A DNA stretch of 64,000 nucleotides from Mycobacterium helveticum (GTDB lineage Bacteria > Actinomycetota > Actinomycetes > Mycobacteriales > Mycobacteriaceae): the NCBI RefSeq assembly GCF_007714205.1, contig NZ_VMQU01000004.1, positions 1 to 64,000 of the forward strand, given 5' to 3'. The notes under the pieces are model-generated. The model ran no database searches and was not told the origin of the DNA. It worked only from the letters and a program-made list of their open reading frames with translations. Both the position numbers and the translations under genes were made by a program. Below, piece by piece: positions 9,179 to 18,359 of the stretch (positions are counted from its first letter, which is position 1; each line of letters starts with the position of its first letter).

Positions 9179-10351
9179 TCATCGCGGCAGTCCCAGCACG
9201 CGCTCGCCGACGATGTTGCGCTGGACCTCCGAAGTTCCGCCGCCGATGGCTTGAGAGAAGCTGTAGTAGTAATAACCGACCCAGCCGTCCACGTCCCACC
9301 GCGACGAATACCGGACCGCAGCAGGACCGACAATATCCATCGCCAATTTGCCGATCTCCTTGGCCAATTCGGCGTACATCAGCTTGACGATCGAACCCCG
9401 CGGGCCCGGCGTCTCGGTCTTCATGGCCTCGCAGATGTTCGTGTAGGTGAGCGCCCGCAGCGACGCCACGGAGGCGCGGGCCCGGGCCAGTCGTCGCGCG
9501 ATCTCGTCGTCGGCGATGGCGGGCCTGAGCCCGTCCGGGCCGACGTGGTCGCGCGCGTAGTCGATGAGGTCCTCGATGATCTTGGCCAACCGCACCTGGT
9601 TGGCGGTGAACGCGGTGCCGCGCTCGAAGGAGAGGGTGGCCATCGCAACCGACCAACCTTCGCCCACATCGCCGACCACGTTGCAGAGCGGAATGCGCAC
9701 ATCGTCGTAGAACACTTCGCAGAATTCTGAGCCGCCCTCGATGGTCTCGATCGGGCGGACGTCGATGCCCGGCGTACTCATGTCACAGATTACCCAGGTG
9801 ATGCCCTTGTGCTTGCTGCCGGTGTTGTCCGTGCGCACCAGCAATTCCTGGTAGTCCGCGACGGTGGCGAAGCTGGTCCACAGCTTCTGTCCCGACACCA
9901 CCAGGTCCTCACCGTCGATGACCGCCTTGGTGCGCAACGCCGCCAGATCCGATCCAGCATCGGGCTCGGAGAAGCCTTGACACCAAATCACCTCGCCCCC
10001 AAGTATTTTCGGCAGGTGGAATGACTTTTGCTCCTCGGTGGCTCTGGTGATCAGAGTGGGCCCGGCATGCGAGTTACCGACGAAGCACGCATCGATGCCG
10101 GGGAACCCCCGCGCGGCGTACTCCTCATACCAGATCAACTGCTGTAGCAGCGTCAGCCCTTTTCCGCCGTACTCGGTGGGCCAGGCGATGCCGGCCCAGC
10201 CGCCTTCGGCCTGAGTGCGCTGCCAGGCAAGGTCGTATTCGCGGATACCCGCGTCGTCGCGGGGGCGCGGCTCGGTCGGCTTGTTCTCGTCGAGCCACGT
10301 GCGGACCTGGTCGCGAAACTCCAGCTGGTCAGGCGTGAAGTCGAGGTCCAT
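9179..10351 (-). CDS. Acyl-CoA dehydrogenase, long subunit of a probable heterocomplex
   Basis: A 390-aa ACAD with the complete domain order: N-terminal helical domain, WCQGFSEPDAGSDLAAL substrate loop, SGQKLWTSFA beta domain, and a C-terminal end SFSQAIGGGTSEVQRN. Glycine occupies the position where classic ACADs have the catalytic Glu (EGTSxIQR), as is usual for the long subunits of heterotetrameric mycobacterial enzymes. It lies 12 nt upstream of the short ACAD, so the two proteins very likely form one enzyme. It should oxidise a bulky acyl-CoA to the 2-enoyl-CoA. Confidence 0.9.
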   Translation of the reverse strand: MDLDFTPDQLEFRDQVRTWLDENKPTEPRPRDDAGIREYDLAWQRTQAEGGWAGIAWPTEYGGKGLTLLQQLIWYEEYAARGFPGIDACFVGNSHAGPTLITRATEEQKSFHLPKILGGEVIWCQGFSEPDAGSDLAALRTKAVIDGEDLVVSGQKLWTSFATVADYQELLVRTDNTGSKHKGITWVICDMSTPGIDVRPIETIEGGSEFCEVFYDDVRIPLCNVVGDVGEGWSVAMATLSFERGTAFTANQVRLAKIIEDLIDYARDHVGPDGLRPAIADDEIARRLARARASVASLRALTYTNICEAMKTETPGPRGSIVKLMYAELAKEIGKLAMDIVGPAAVRYSSRWDVDGWVGYYYYSFSQAIGGGTSEVQRNIVGERVLGLPR

Positions 10352-10396
10352 GATCCGGAATTCTAGGTGACACGATAGTCAGAAACAATGCGGCAC

Positions 10397-11161
10397 TCAT
10401 CGGCTGCGATACCGTGCGGCCAGTTCTTCAGCACCGCGGGCCAGCAGTGCCACGTCCGCGCCGACGAGCACGAAGCTCGCGCCGGCCGCCATGTAGCGGC
10501 GCGCCAGTGGCTCGCTGAACGCATTAACCCCGGCGCGCTTGCCGTGTTCCACGATGGTCGCCAGCGCGGTTTCAATGGCGTTCACGATGTCTGGATGCTC
10601 CGGCTGCCCAAGTTTGCCCATCGACGCTGCCAGGTCGGCCGGCCCGATGAAGACGGCGTCCACTCCGTCGACGTCGACGATCTCTCCGAGCTGAGCCAGA
10701 CCTGCCGCACTCTCCACCTGCACGGTCAACGACACCGTTGCGTCAGCGGTGACAAGATAGTCAGAAATGCGGTTCCAACGCGATGCACGGGCCAACGCGC
10801 TGCCCACGCCGCGGATGCCCCCGGGCGGGTAGCGGGTGGCGGCAACCGCCGCGGCCGCTGGGTCAGGCCCGTCGATCATCGGGACGATGATGTTCTGAGC
10901 CCCGATGTCGAGCAATTGCTTGATGAACACCGGGTCAGCCGAGGGCGGACGCACCAGCACGTCGACATCGGGATAGCCGGCCAACACCTGCAGCTGTTCG
11001 AGCGTGGTGCGCACATCGTTGGGCGCATGTTCCTGATCCACCAGCAGCCAGTCAATCCCGGACCCTGCACAGATTTCGGTGACGTAACCGCTGCCCGAGG
11101 CCACCCACATGCCGATGCGCGGGCCGCCGTCGTCGATGCGCTGTGTCCACCGATTTGTCAC
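10397..11161 (-). CDS. HpcH/HpaI-type class II aldolase
   Basis: A 254-aa member of the HpcH/HpaI aldolase family, metal-dependent enzymes that split 4-hydroxy-2-oxoacids into pyruvate and an aldehyde. Visible features are [13 protein letters not shown] (conserved catalytic His region), the metal-site Glu in [27 protein letters not shown], and [11 protein letters not shown]. The GTG start overlaps the hydratase stop as GTGA. With the hydratase and hydrolase upstream it forms a meta-cleavage lower pathway. The sequence cannot decide between a 4-hydroxy-2-oxovalerate and a longer substrate. Confidence 0.87.
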   Translation of the reverse strand: MTNRWTQRIDDGGPRIGMWVASGSGYVTEICAGSGIDWLLVDQEHAPNDVRTTLEQLQVLAGYPDVDVLVRPPSADPVFIKQLLDIGAQNIIVPMIDGPDPAAAAVAATRYPPGGIRGVGSALARASRWNRISDYLVTADATVSLTVQVESAAGLAQLGEIVDVDGVDAVFIGPADLAASMGKLGQPEHPDIVNAIETALATIVEHGKRAGVNAFSEPLARRYMAAGASFVLVGADVALLARGAEELAARYRSR

Positions 11162-11979
11162 GACGCCTCCGATTCAAACGTCACCGAGACCGTGCCCAGG
11201 GGCCCGTAGTCCGCAACGAAGCTGTCCCCCGGTTCGGCGAACACTGGCTTGGTGAACGATCCGGACAGGATGACCTCCCCGCGTCCCAGCGAAACCCCGT
11301 GCGGGGCGAGCCGATTGGCCAGCCAGGCCACGCCGTTGCCGGGATGGTTGAGCACCGCGGCGGCCACCCCGGACTCTTCAATGGTGCCGTTGCGCCGCAG
11401 CAGCGCCGCCACCCAGCGCAGGTCGACGTCCAGTGGGCGCAGCACCCGCCCACCCAGGACCAGACCCGCGTCCGCGGCGTTGTCGGCGATGGTGTCGACG
11501 ATGGTCCGCAGGTGGCCGGTCTCGGGGTCCGACATCTGCACCCTGGCATCGAGGATCTCGAGTGCAGGAGTGACGAACTCGGCGGCCCGCAATACGTCGA
11601 ACAACGTCACGCCCGGACCGCGCAGCTGCTCGCCCAGCACGAACGCCAGCTCGACCTCGACGCGTGGACGGATGTAACGGTCCAGCGGTATGCGGCCGCC
11701 ATCCTCGATGAACATGTCGTCGAACAGCGCGCCGTAATCCGGTTCGTCAATCGACACCGCCCGCTGCATCACCTTCGACGTCAGGCCGATCTTGCGGCCC
11801 TTGACTTCTCGCCCGTCGGCCACCTTCAGCGCGACGAGCGCCCGCTGCACCGCGTAGGCGTCCTCGATGGTCATGTCGGGATAGTCGAGCGACAACTGCC
11901 GGATCGGTGTGCGGGTCTTCTCGGCCTCATACAGCCGCCGCGCTATGTCCGCGAGGTCGTCCTGTCCGGGTCTGCTCAT
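11158..11979 (-). CDS. 2-oxopent-4-enoate / 2-oxohepta-3-ene-dioate hydratase family protein
   Basis: A 273-aa hydratase of the MhpD/HpcG family, which adds water to a 2-hydroxydienoate left after ring cleavage. Conserved parts are the KGRKIGLTS strand, [14 protein letters not shown], the metal-binding [12 protein letters not shown], and the C-terminal [11 protein letters not shown]. The ATG at 11979 overlaps the upstream hydrolase stop as ATGA and gives the usual family length; an in-frame extension to 12171 would lie inside the hydrolase gene and is not used. The product should feed the HpaI-type aldolase next to it. Confidence 0.88.
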   Translation of the reverse strand: MSRPGQDDLADIARRLYEAEKTRTPIRQLSLDYPDMTIEDAYAVQRALVALKVADGREVKGRKIGLTSKVMQRAVSIDEPDYGALFDDMFIEDGGRIPLDRYIRPRVEVELAFVLGEQLRGPGVTLFDVLRAAEFVTPALEILDARVQMSDPETGHLRTIVDTIADNAADAGLVLGGRVLRPLDVDLRWVAALLRRNGTIEESGVAAAVLNHPGNGVAWLANRLAPHGVSLGRGEVILSGSFTKPVFAEPGDSFVADYGPLGTVSVTFESEAS

Positions 11980-12899
11980 CTCGCGAGGAACTCGATCGCC
12001 GCGGCGTTGAACGCTTCGGGATCCTCGAAATGCGGCCAGTGCCGCACCGAGGGCATCTCGAACACCTCCGAGTTCGGGATCAGGTCGGCGATGGTGCGGG
12101 CGGTGTCCTGATAGACACCGTGATCCTTGCCCGAGGCCACGATCATCACCGGTGCGGTGATGCCGCGCCACTTGTCGTCGGGAATCAGGTTGCGGCGGCG
12201 CACTTTCTCGTCCTGCAGGATCAGCAGCCGGTCAATGGTGTTGCGGGTGTCCTCACGCCGATAGACCGCCTGGCGTAGGCCGATGAGATCAGGCAGCCGA
12301 TTGGCTTCGTCGGCGATCAGGTGGGCGAAAACGGCGTGCAACGATTCCCACGTCGGCTCGTTGACCGCCTTGGTTCGCTCCGCCCGAATGCGGGCCATAT
12401 TCGACGCCGAGGCCTCCCGGCCGGCCGGCGACATCAGGATCACCCTGTCCACCCGGTCGGGGTGGCCGACTGAGACCGCGGACGCCACAAACGCGCCCAG
12501 CGACATCGCAATGAAGTTGGCCGACGCCATGCCGAAGTGGTCCATCACGCCAAGCACGTGTTCGACATAGATGGCGATCTCGTAGTCATAGTCCGGCTTG
12601 GCGGAGAACCCGTTGCCGACCATGTCGATCCCCACGCAGTGGAAATGCTGCGACAGTGCGGCCAGGTTGGGCGCGAATGTCTCCCAGTGCCCGCCGGTGC
12701 CGTGCAGCAGGATGGCGTGCGGCTTGTCCGGCCCGCCGGCCTCGGCATAACGCGTGCGAACGGCCGCGCCGTTGACGTTGATGTCGACGAACCCCTGCCG
12801 GAATTCGAGCTCCTTGAGATACATCCAGATGCTGCGGTAGTTCTCCGTGTCGACTCGGCTCACGTCGCCCGCCGCGTCCGGGGTTTCTACTTGGCTCAT
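11976..12899 (-). CDS. Alpha/beta hydrolase, meta-cleavage-product hydrolase-like
   Basis: A 307-aa alpha/beta hydrolase. It has the oxyanion segment [16 protein letters not shown], the nucleophile elbow AMSLGA (Ser133), the acid in VASGKDHG and a C-terminal [12 protein letters not shown] with the His. In ring-cleavage pathways this family hydrolyses the C-C bond of the meta-cleavage product, which fits the hydratase and aldolase downstream. The ATG at 12899 is preferred because AAGGTGAG precedes it; an ATG at 12938 is in frame but lacks such a site, and the palindrome at 12913-12929 would then lie inside the coding region. First gene of the minus operon. Confidence 0.83.
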   Translation of the reverse strand: MSQVETPDAAGDVSRVDTENYRSIWMYLKELEFRQGFVDINVNGAAVRTRYAEAGGPDKPHAILLHGTGGHWETFAPNLAALSQHFHCVGIDMVGNGFSAKPDYDYEIAIYVEHVLGVMDHFGMASANFIAMSLGAFVASAVSVGHPDRVDRVILMSPAGREASASNMARIRAERTKAVNEPTWESLHAVFAHLIADEANRLPDLIGLRQAVYRREDTRNTIDRLLILQDEKVRRRNLIPDDKWRGITAPVMIVASGKDHGVYQDTARTIADLIPNSEVFEMPSVRHWPHFEDPEAFNAAAIEFLAR

Positions 12900-12912
12900 C
12901 TCACCTTCTCGT

Positions 12913-12929
12913 ATGTCCGTATCTGACAT
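12913..12929. promoter_or_regulatory. Inverted repeat before the minus lower-pathway operon
   Basis: ATGTC-7-GACAT is a perfect 5-bp inverted repeat just upstream of the hydrolase start at 12899. A related TGTCAT follows at 12933-12938. It lies in the 198-nt divergent gap shared with the Rieske operon, so one regulator may control both directions. Function is inferred from position only. Confidence 0.38.
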
Positions 12930-13061
12930 ATCTGTCATCTAGTGCTGACGTCGCCTCGCGCGCTTACCATCGTCGCATAAGCCCTATGTTCCCATGTTAG
13001 AAACGACTCACACCGCTGGGCATGGCGCGCGATACGGAAGCGGGCGTTGCGTTGCCCTCCA

Positions 13062-13098
13062 TTGATTCTGACACTCGTATGCGGTAATACTGGGCAGG
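13062..13098 (+). promoter_or_regulatory. Probable sigma70-type promoter giving a leaderless mRNA
   Basis: TTGATT (13062-13067), a 17-nt spacer and TAATAC (13085-13090) form a good sigmaA-like promoter. Transcription would begin within a base or two of the GTG at 13098, which has no Shine-Dalgarno sequence. Leaderless GTG transcripts are common in mycobacteria. This would drive the thirteen-gene Rieske operon. Confidence 0.5.
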
Positions 13099-13343
13099 TG
13101 AACACTCCGGCTGGACGCCGCGTGCTCGCCGACCTGGTCAACGAGTTCGCGGCCGTGCGGTTGTCGTTGGACGTCAACGGGAACGGCCCCCGCCTGCTCG
13201 TCGAAGACCTCGAAGGCGGCGAGCAGGTCTTCCTGTGTCCGTTGGAGTTGGCCAGCTTCACGTTGGCCACCGCCGAAGACCGCGAGGAGTGGGTGCGGGT
13301 GGGCAACTATCGCGGCGAGCGCCGGCCAACGGAACAACCGTGA
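13098..13343 (+). CDS. Small protein of unknown function heading the Rieske oxygenase operon
   Basis: An 81-aa acidic protein with no recognised catalytic motif. Its core, VNEFAAVRLSLDVNG, PRLLVEDLEGGEQVFL and PLELASF, closely matches the C-terminal half of the 36064-36450 protein (shared AAVRL-LD-NG--PR and EDLE-G--V-L). It recalls short actinobacterial proteins filed in some databases under the doubtful name dihydrodiol dehydrogenase; that memory is unverified. The GTG start is supported by the promoter directly upstream and by the stop overlapping the next gene's GTG (GTGA). The position first in an oxygenase operon suggests an accessory role (inference). Confidence 0.7.
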   Translation: MNTPAGRRVLADLVNEFAAVRLSLDVNGNGPRLLVEDLEGGEQVFLCPLELASFTLATAEDREEWVRVGNYRGERRPTEQP

Positions 13344-14494
13344 GTGCCGCCGATACCGACCTGATCGGCCTGGGCATGACCGCGATGTCGCTGCGGCCGG
13401 GCGCAACCCCGCTCGAACTGGCGGTCATGGCGAGCGGCGCCGCGCTGGCCGATGCCGAGGTGGGGCGCGCGGACGTCGACGGAATCCTGGTCGGCTCGTC
13501 GCAGGGCGTCCGGCCCGATCGGTTGGGCGTCGGCTTCGCCGCCGCGGCCGGCTTCTCGCACCTGCGCCTGCTGGAGCACGTCGAGATCAAAGGCGCCACG
13601 ACCATCGCTATGATCCAGCGCGCACGCCACGCGATCGTCAACGGGGAGGCCTCGACCGTACTGTGCGTCTTCGCCGACGCGCCCCTGGTGGCCGGCCGCG
13701 GCGCGGGGTCGACCTACGCGCACAGTGGCGGCAACGCCGGGGTGCGCGGCTTGGAGCGGGCCTCCGGGCTGCTTGGCTCGGTGCCGACGTATGCGCTGCT
13801 GACCCAACGCTGGCTGCACGTCACCGGCACCAGTGCCGACGCGCTGCGATCGGTGGCCACCACGGCGAGGCGTTGGGCGCGCGGCAATCCCGACGCGGTC
13901 AACCGAGAGCCGCTCGACGACGCCGACTACGACGCTTCCCCGATGGTCGCCGAACCGCTTCGGCTGCTGGACTGCGCTCGGCCGGTCAACGGCGCGGTCG
14001 CCGTCGTGCTCACCGGGCGGCCCTCCGTCGGCGGCACCAGACTGCGGGTGCGCGGGACCGGTCGCGAGCATCCGGTGCGGCGCCGCCGTGCGGGCGCCGA
14101 GTCGTGGTTCGGCGGCGGTGGCCGCGCAGTGCAGGACGCGCTGGACCAGGCCGGCCTGGTTCGTGCGGACCTGGACGTGGCCGAGCTGTACGACCCGTTT
14201 TCGATCGTCACCCTGGCGCTGCTCGACGAGTACCGGCTCACCGGTGACGTTCCCGCTGGCGCGTTCGTGCGCGACGGCCAGATCGGGCCGGGCGGCACGC
14301 TGCCGACCAACACCGGTGGTGGCCAGCTGTCCGGTTTCTACCTGCAGGGCATGACGCCGTTGGCGGAGGCGATGATTCAGCTGCGCGGCGACGGCGGCCA
14401 ACGTCAGGTTCCGGGGGCGACGGTAGCGCTGGTCGGCGGTATCGGCGGCCGGATGGACCACCATGCGGCGTTGGTGCTGGAGCGCGCCGCATGA
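13340..14494 (+). CDS. Thiolase-fold lipid-transfer-type protein (Ltp-like), DUF35 partner
   Basis: A 384-aa thiolase-fold protein. The N-terminal half has LIGLGMTAMSLRPG and DVDGILVGSSQG; the nucleophile-Cys region reads VEIKGATTIAMIQ with no Cys. The C-terminal half has DVAELYDPFSIV and LPTNTGGGQLSGFYLQGM, where Gln replaces the usual His of GHP. It is therefore not a classical thiolase. The next gene encodes a DUF35 protein, the usual partner of Ltp-type retro-aldolases, so a C-C-cleaving aldolase is the best guess. The GTG at 13340 overlaps the previous stop; an upstream in-frame extension would run through the small gene. Confidence 0.85.
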   Translation: MSAADTDLIGLGMTAMSLRPGATPLELAVMASGAALADAEVGRADVDGILVGSSQGVRPDRLGVGFAAAAGFSHLRLLEHVEIKGATTIAMIQRARHAIVNGEASTVLCVFADAPLVAGRGAGSTYAHSGGNAGVRGLERASGLLGSVPTYALLTQRWLHVTGTSADALRSVATTARRWARGNPDAVNREPLDDADYDASPMVAEPLRLLDCARPVNGAVAVVLTGRPSVGGTRLRVRGTGREHPVRRRRAGAESWFGGGGRAVQDALDQAGLVRADLDVAELYDPFSIVTLALLDEYRLTGDVPAGAFVRDGQIGPGGTLPTNTGGGQLSGFYLQGMTPLAEAMIQLRGDGGQRQVPGATVALVGGIGGRMDHHAALVLERAA

Positions 14495-14931
14495 CCGCCA
14501 CCGCGGTCGAGGACTGGCTGCTGGACCGCACGCTGGCGCCCGCCGTCGATGACGACTTGCTGGCGCCGTTGTACCGGGCGGCTGTACGCAATGAGCTCGC
14601 GATGCCGTTCTGCGCGGCATGCACGCTGGCACTCGAGCTTGACCAAGAGGTCTGCGACGGTTGCGGGCACAGCGAACGCGATTGGCGCACCGTCGATCCA
14701 CGCGGCACCGTCCACGCCGCGACACTGATGCACCGACGCGAGCCCGACCTGGTGCACGGCCTGGCGCCCTACCCCATCGTCGACGTCGAACTGTCGAGCG
14801 GGCACCGCATGATCATGACCACCGTGCACGCCGCGGATACCGCACCGACCATCGGCACGGCGGTCCGCATCGGTTTCCGCCGCCTCGGCGACGTCGCCAT
14901 CCCAGCCATCGACCTACCGGAGGACCAGTGA
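14491..14931 (+). CDS. Zn-ribbon OB-fold protein (DUF35 family)
   Basis: A 146-aa DUF35 protein. The N-terminal rubredoxin-like zinc ribbon is complete, with Cys41 and Cys44 in CAAC and Cys55 and Cys58 in CDGC, followed by an OB-fold domain (WRTVDPRGTVHAATLMHR onward). Proteins of this type bind acyl-CoA and activate a thiolase-fold partner, as known for the Ltp2 aldolase in steroid breakdown. ATG overlaps the Ltp-like stop as ATGA and its own stop overlaps the Rieske gene, so translation is coupled on both sides. Confidence 0.9.
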   Translation: MTATAVEDWLLDRTLAPAVDDDLLAPLYRAAVRNELAMPFCAACTLALELDQEVCDGCGHSERDWRTVDPRGTVHAATLMHRREPDLVHGLAPYPIVDVELSSGHRMIMTTVHAADTAPTIGTAVRIGFRRLGDVAIPAIDLPEDQ

Positions 14932-16223
14932 CGACACTCGAATCCGCGCCTGCGACAGACAGCTTTGACGTCGGGACCGTCATACGCAGCGACCGCGTCC
15001 ACGGCAGCGTGTACACCTCCGCCGAGATTTTCCGCCGCGAGATGGACACTATTTTCAAGACCGGATGGGTCTACGTCGCGCACGAGAGCGAGGTCAGCGA
15101 GCCAGGCGACTACCTCACCCGGATGATCGGGCATGACCCGGTCGTCGTGGCGCGCGGCAAAGATGGTGTGGTGCGGGTGGTGCTCAACCGCTGCACTCAC
15201 CGGGCCAACAAGCTGTGCAACGCCGAGAAGGGCAACGCCAACTCGTTCCGGTGCCCGTATCACGGCTGGACGTTCAGTAACACCGGTGCGTTGCAGGGTG
15301 TTCCGATGCGCGAAGGTTACGGCGAGGCATTCAACCAGGTGCGCGCTGAACTGGGCCTGGCCCAGGCACCCCGGGTGGACAGCTACGGCGGATTCGTCTT
15401 CGCGTCACTGGCACCCGAAGGCATCTCGCTGCCCGAGCATCTCGGCAAGGCGACGCGCGCCATCGACCGGCTGCTGAACCTGTCCCCCACCCGCAAGATC
15501 GACTTGCGGGCCAACTGGATGAAGCACTTGCATCACGCCAACTGGAAGATGGTGGTAGAGAACAACGTCGACGGCTACCACGCACTGTTCACCCACGCCT
15601 CGGTGTACGACGCCATCAAGCCTGCGAAGGTGTCGCACGTGCCGACCAAGGTCGACGTGCTGGTCCGAGACCTCGGCAATGGCCATTCCGAAATCGATTA
15701 CAGCGATGAATACCGCAAGCTCGACGAGGAATTCGTCTGGTACGGCCGCATCCCGCGGGCCAAGCTCGCCGATTACGTCGAGGCACTCGAGGGTGCGTAC
15801 GGCCCCGAGCAGGCCCACGACGCGCTGGTAGTGGGCCCACCACACACGTTGATCTGGCCCAACCTCTTCCTCGCCGAAATGAACGTCATGTTCGTCGAGC
15901 CGCAGGCCCCCGACCGCACCGTCGCCTACACCACCGCGGTCTTGATACCCGGTCAGGATGCGTTGAACGAGCGCACGCTGCGACGCTCCGAGGGGGCGAT
16001 GGGTCCAGCGGGGTTCCTGATCGCCGACGACGGAGAAATCGGCATGCGCAACCAGGCCGGGCTCGCCGCCGAACTGCCCGAGTGGCTGATGCTGGCGCGC
16101 GGCCTCGAAAGCGACATCGACGATACGACTGGAATCATCAACCGGGACAAGAGCGCCGAGACGCCTCAGCGCGGTTTCTACTCGCACTGGGCCTCGGTCG
16201 TCGGCGGGAGGGCCGGCGCATGA
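14928..16223 (+). CDS. Rieske-type aromatic-ring-hydroxylating oxygenase, large (alpha) subunit
   Basis: A 431-aa catalytic subunit. The Rieske [2Fe-2S] ligands are Cys89-x-His91 and Cys109-x2-His112. The mononuclear iron motif is Asp215-x2-His218-x4-His223 in NNVDGYHALFTH, with Asp215 placed to bridge the two centres across subunits. This is the layout of dioxygenases acting on aromatic acids and hydrocarbons. GTG start with GGAGG upstream, overlapping the DUF35 stop as GTGA. The beta subunit follows with ATGA overlap. No ferredoxin or reductase gene is adjacent; the 20658 flavin reductase or the 52025 ferredoxin could contribute (inference). Confidence 0.93.
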   Translation: MTTLESAPATDSFDVGTVIRSDRVHGSVYTSAEIFRREMDTIFKTGWVYVAHESEVSEPGDYLTRMIGHDPVVVARGKDGVVRVVLNRCTHRANKLCNAEKGNANSFRCPYHGWTFSNTGALQGVPMREGYGEAFNQVRAELGLAQAPRVDSYGGFVFASLAPEGISLPEHLGKATRAIDRLLNLSPTRKIDLRANWMKHLHHANWKMVVENNVDGYHALFTHASVYDAIKPAKVSHVPTKVDVLVRDLGNGHSEIDYSDEYRKLDEEFVWYGRIPRAKLADYVEALEGAYGPEQAHDALVVGPPHTLIWPNLFLAEMNVMFVEPQAPDRTVAYTTAVLIPGQDALNERTLRRSEGAMGPAGFLIADDGEIGMRNQAGLAAELPEWLMLARGLESDIDDTTGIINRDKSAETPQRGFYSHWASVVGGRAGA

Positions 16224-16735
16224 CCGTCAACTCCGAAACCCAGGCCCGTCCCGCGCTGCGTCCCCTGCCGGACCCCGAGATCCTGTCGTTTCTGTATCTG
16301 GAGGCGCGCCTGGCCGACGAGGGCCGCTACTCGGAGTGGGAGGCGCTCTGGGCCGATGACGACGACACGGTCGAGTATCGCGTCCCGATGCACCCCGACG
16401 ACGACCCGCGAACCACGCTGGCCTACATCAATGACAACCGGCGACGGATCCAGAGTCGGGTGGCTCAGCTCAACACCGGCAACCGGCACTCGCAGACGCC
16501 GCCGTCGGTGATGCGGCGCGTGGTCTCCAACAGCGAGGTGGTGGACACCGGTGCCGACACCGTCACGGTCGAGTCCAACTTCGCGTTGTTCGAATACCGT
16601 CTGCGTCAACGCTTCTGGGCCGGCCGCGTTCTCCACACGATTCGGTTGTCGCCGAATGGCCCGCGGCTGATTCGCAAGATCGTGCACCTGATCGACGCAA
16701 GCGGCCCGGTCGAGACACTCGCTTTCCTGATTTGA
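16220..16735 (+). CDS. Aromatic-ring-hydroxylating oxygenase, small (beta) subunit
   Basis: A 171-aa protein with the cone-shaped SnoaL/NTF2-like fold of ring-hydroxylase beta subunits, which are structural. Typical parts are ILSFLYLEARLADEGRYSEWEALW, YRVPMHPDD, TPPSVMRRVVSN and FALFEYRLRQRFWAG. The length matches the family. ATG at 16220 overlaps the alpha-subunit stop; a longer reading from 16082 would lie inside the alpha gene. It ends 16 nt before the ligase. Confidence 0.92.
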   Translation: MTVNSETQARPALRPLPDPEILSFLYLEARLADEGRYSEWEALWADDDDTVEYRVPMHPDDDPRTTLAYINDNRRRIQSRVAQLNTGNRHSQTPPSVMRRVVSNSEVVDTGADTVTVESNFALFEYRLRQRFWAGRVLHTIRLSPNGPRLIRKIVHLIDASGPVETLAFLI

Positions 16736-16751
16736 AGGGCCCCCTGATCTG

Positions 16752-18359
16752 ATGCTCATCGGTGACATCGCAACCAACAACGCCCGCCGCTACCCCCACA
16801 AGCGTGCGCTCGTTGACGCCGACCGGTCGCTCACCTGGTCGCAGGTCGACGAGCGAGCCCGTAGGCTGGCCAGCTTCCTGATCGGCCGGGGACTGGTGCC
16901 CGGTGACCGGGTGATGGTGCTCGCCCGCAACTGCATTGAGTGGCCGGAGATCTCGTTCGGCCTGGCGAAGGCCGGGCTGATCGCGGTGCCGGTCAACATT
17001 CGGCTGGCTCCCGACGAGGTCGCCCACGTCCGCGACGACTCGAGCGCGCGGGCGGTGATCATCCACGCCGACCACCTGGACAAGTTCCTCGGCGAATTGA
17101 CCGACCTGGCATTGATATTGAGTGCGGGTACGCGATCAGCCCTCGGTACGGGTGAGTTGGTCACCGACTACGAGACGGCGCTGGCGCAATCACAGCCCGG
17201 CACCGGGTGTCGTGACGTCACACCGGACGACGTCGCCGTCATCCTGTACACCAGTGGCACCACCGGTCGCGCCAAAGGTGTGATGCACACCCATCGCGGC
17301 CTGCTCTACCAAGCGGCGGACACGAACCTGGTCACCGAGGCCAATCGCTCCGACGTCATGCTCGCGACGACGCCGTTCTTCACTGCAGGCGGCATGGTCC
17401 GCACGGTGTCTTGGCTCTATCTCGGTCAGACCATGGTGATCCACCAGAGATTTGACCCGCAGGCGGTGATCGACGAGATCGAACGCAGTGCGATCACGTT
17501 CACGACGTTCATCCCGACGATGCTGCACCGGACGCTGGCGATCCTCGAAGACGGCCCGCCGCGGGACATGTCGAGCCTGCGGCGCATCTCCTACGGTTCG
17601 GCCCCCGTACCGCCGGGCCTGGCGCGTAAGGCGATGGACCTGCTCGGCTGCGACCTGCAGCAGCGCTACGGGCTCACCGAATGCGGTGGACAGGCAACGA
17701 TTCTCACCCCGCAGGATCATCGCGACATCGTTGCCGGCAAGACCTCGATCGCGACCTCATGCGGGCGGGAAACTCCGATGTGCGTGATCCGCGTGATCGA
17801 CGTCGACGGCAAAGACGCCCCGACCGGCGATGTCGGTGAAATCGTGATCAGCAGCCCCGCCAATGCGATCGGCTACTGGAACAGGCCCGAGCAGACCGCC
17901 GAGACGTTCCGGCCCGACGGGTTGCGTAGCGGCGATCTGGGCTACCTCGACGAGGAGGGTTACCTGCACATCACCGGCCGCAAAACCGATCTCATTATCT
18001 CCGGTGGGTTCAACGTCTACCCAGCGGAGATCGAGCGAGTGCTCGGCCAGCACCAGGACGTGGACATGGTGGCGGTGGTCGGGGTGCCTGACCCCGAGTG
18101 GGGTGAGACGCCGGTCGCCGCGGTGATTCCCAAACCCCACGTCAGCGATCAGGGCGCGCTGAGCGCCGAACTTGCCGCGCTGTGCCGCGCGGAACTGGCC
18201 GGTTACAAGCAGCCCCGCCGGTTTGTGTTCTGGCGCGAGTTCCCCTTGGGCCCCGCGGGCAAGATCCTCAAGCGCGAGATAGCTAACCAGGTGAACCACG
18301 TCAGCGAGTCGGATGCGAAGATGCCGGTATCCACCGGACCGACCGAGGAGCGAACGTGA
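16752..18359 (+). CDS. AMP-dependent acyl/aryl-CoA ligase
   Basis: A 535-aa ANL-superfamily CoA ligase. It has the P-loop LYTSGTTGRAKG (TSGTTG at 167-172), the ATP/substrate motif QQRYGLTECGG, the hinge GRKTDLIISGGFNVYPAE and the C-terminal catalytic Lys in PAGKILKRE, so it looks active. Placement directly after the Rieske subunits suggests it activates the substrate acid or a product of the oxygenase. The ATG at 16752 has only a distant GAAGGG. Its stop overlaps the crotonase GTG as GTGA. Confidence 0.92.
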   Translation: MLIGDIATNNARRYPHKRALVDADRSLTWSQVDERARRLASFLIGRGLVPGDRVMVLARNCIEWPEISFGLAKAGLIAVPVNIRLAPDEVAHVRDDSSARAVIIHADHLDKFLGELTDLALILSAGTRSALGTGELVTDYETALAQSQPGTGCRDVTPDDVAVILYTSGTTGRAKGVMHTHRGLLYQAADTNLVTEANRSDVMLATTPFFTAGGMVRTVSWLYLGQTMVIHQRFDPQAVIDEIERSAITFTTFIPTMLHRTLAILEDGPPRDMSSLRRISYGSAPVPPGLARKAMDLLGCDLQQRYGLTECGGQATILTPQDHRDIVAGKTSIATSCGRETPMCVIRVIDVDGKDAPTGDVGEIVISSPANAIGYWNRPEQTAETFRPDGLRSGDLGYLDEEGYLHITGRKTDLIISGGFNVYPAEIERVLGQHQDVDMVAVVGVPDPEWGETPVAAVIPKPHVSDQGALSAELAALCRAELAGYKQPRRFVFWREFPLGPAGKILKREIANQVNHVSESDAKMPVSTGPTEERT

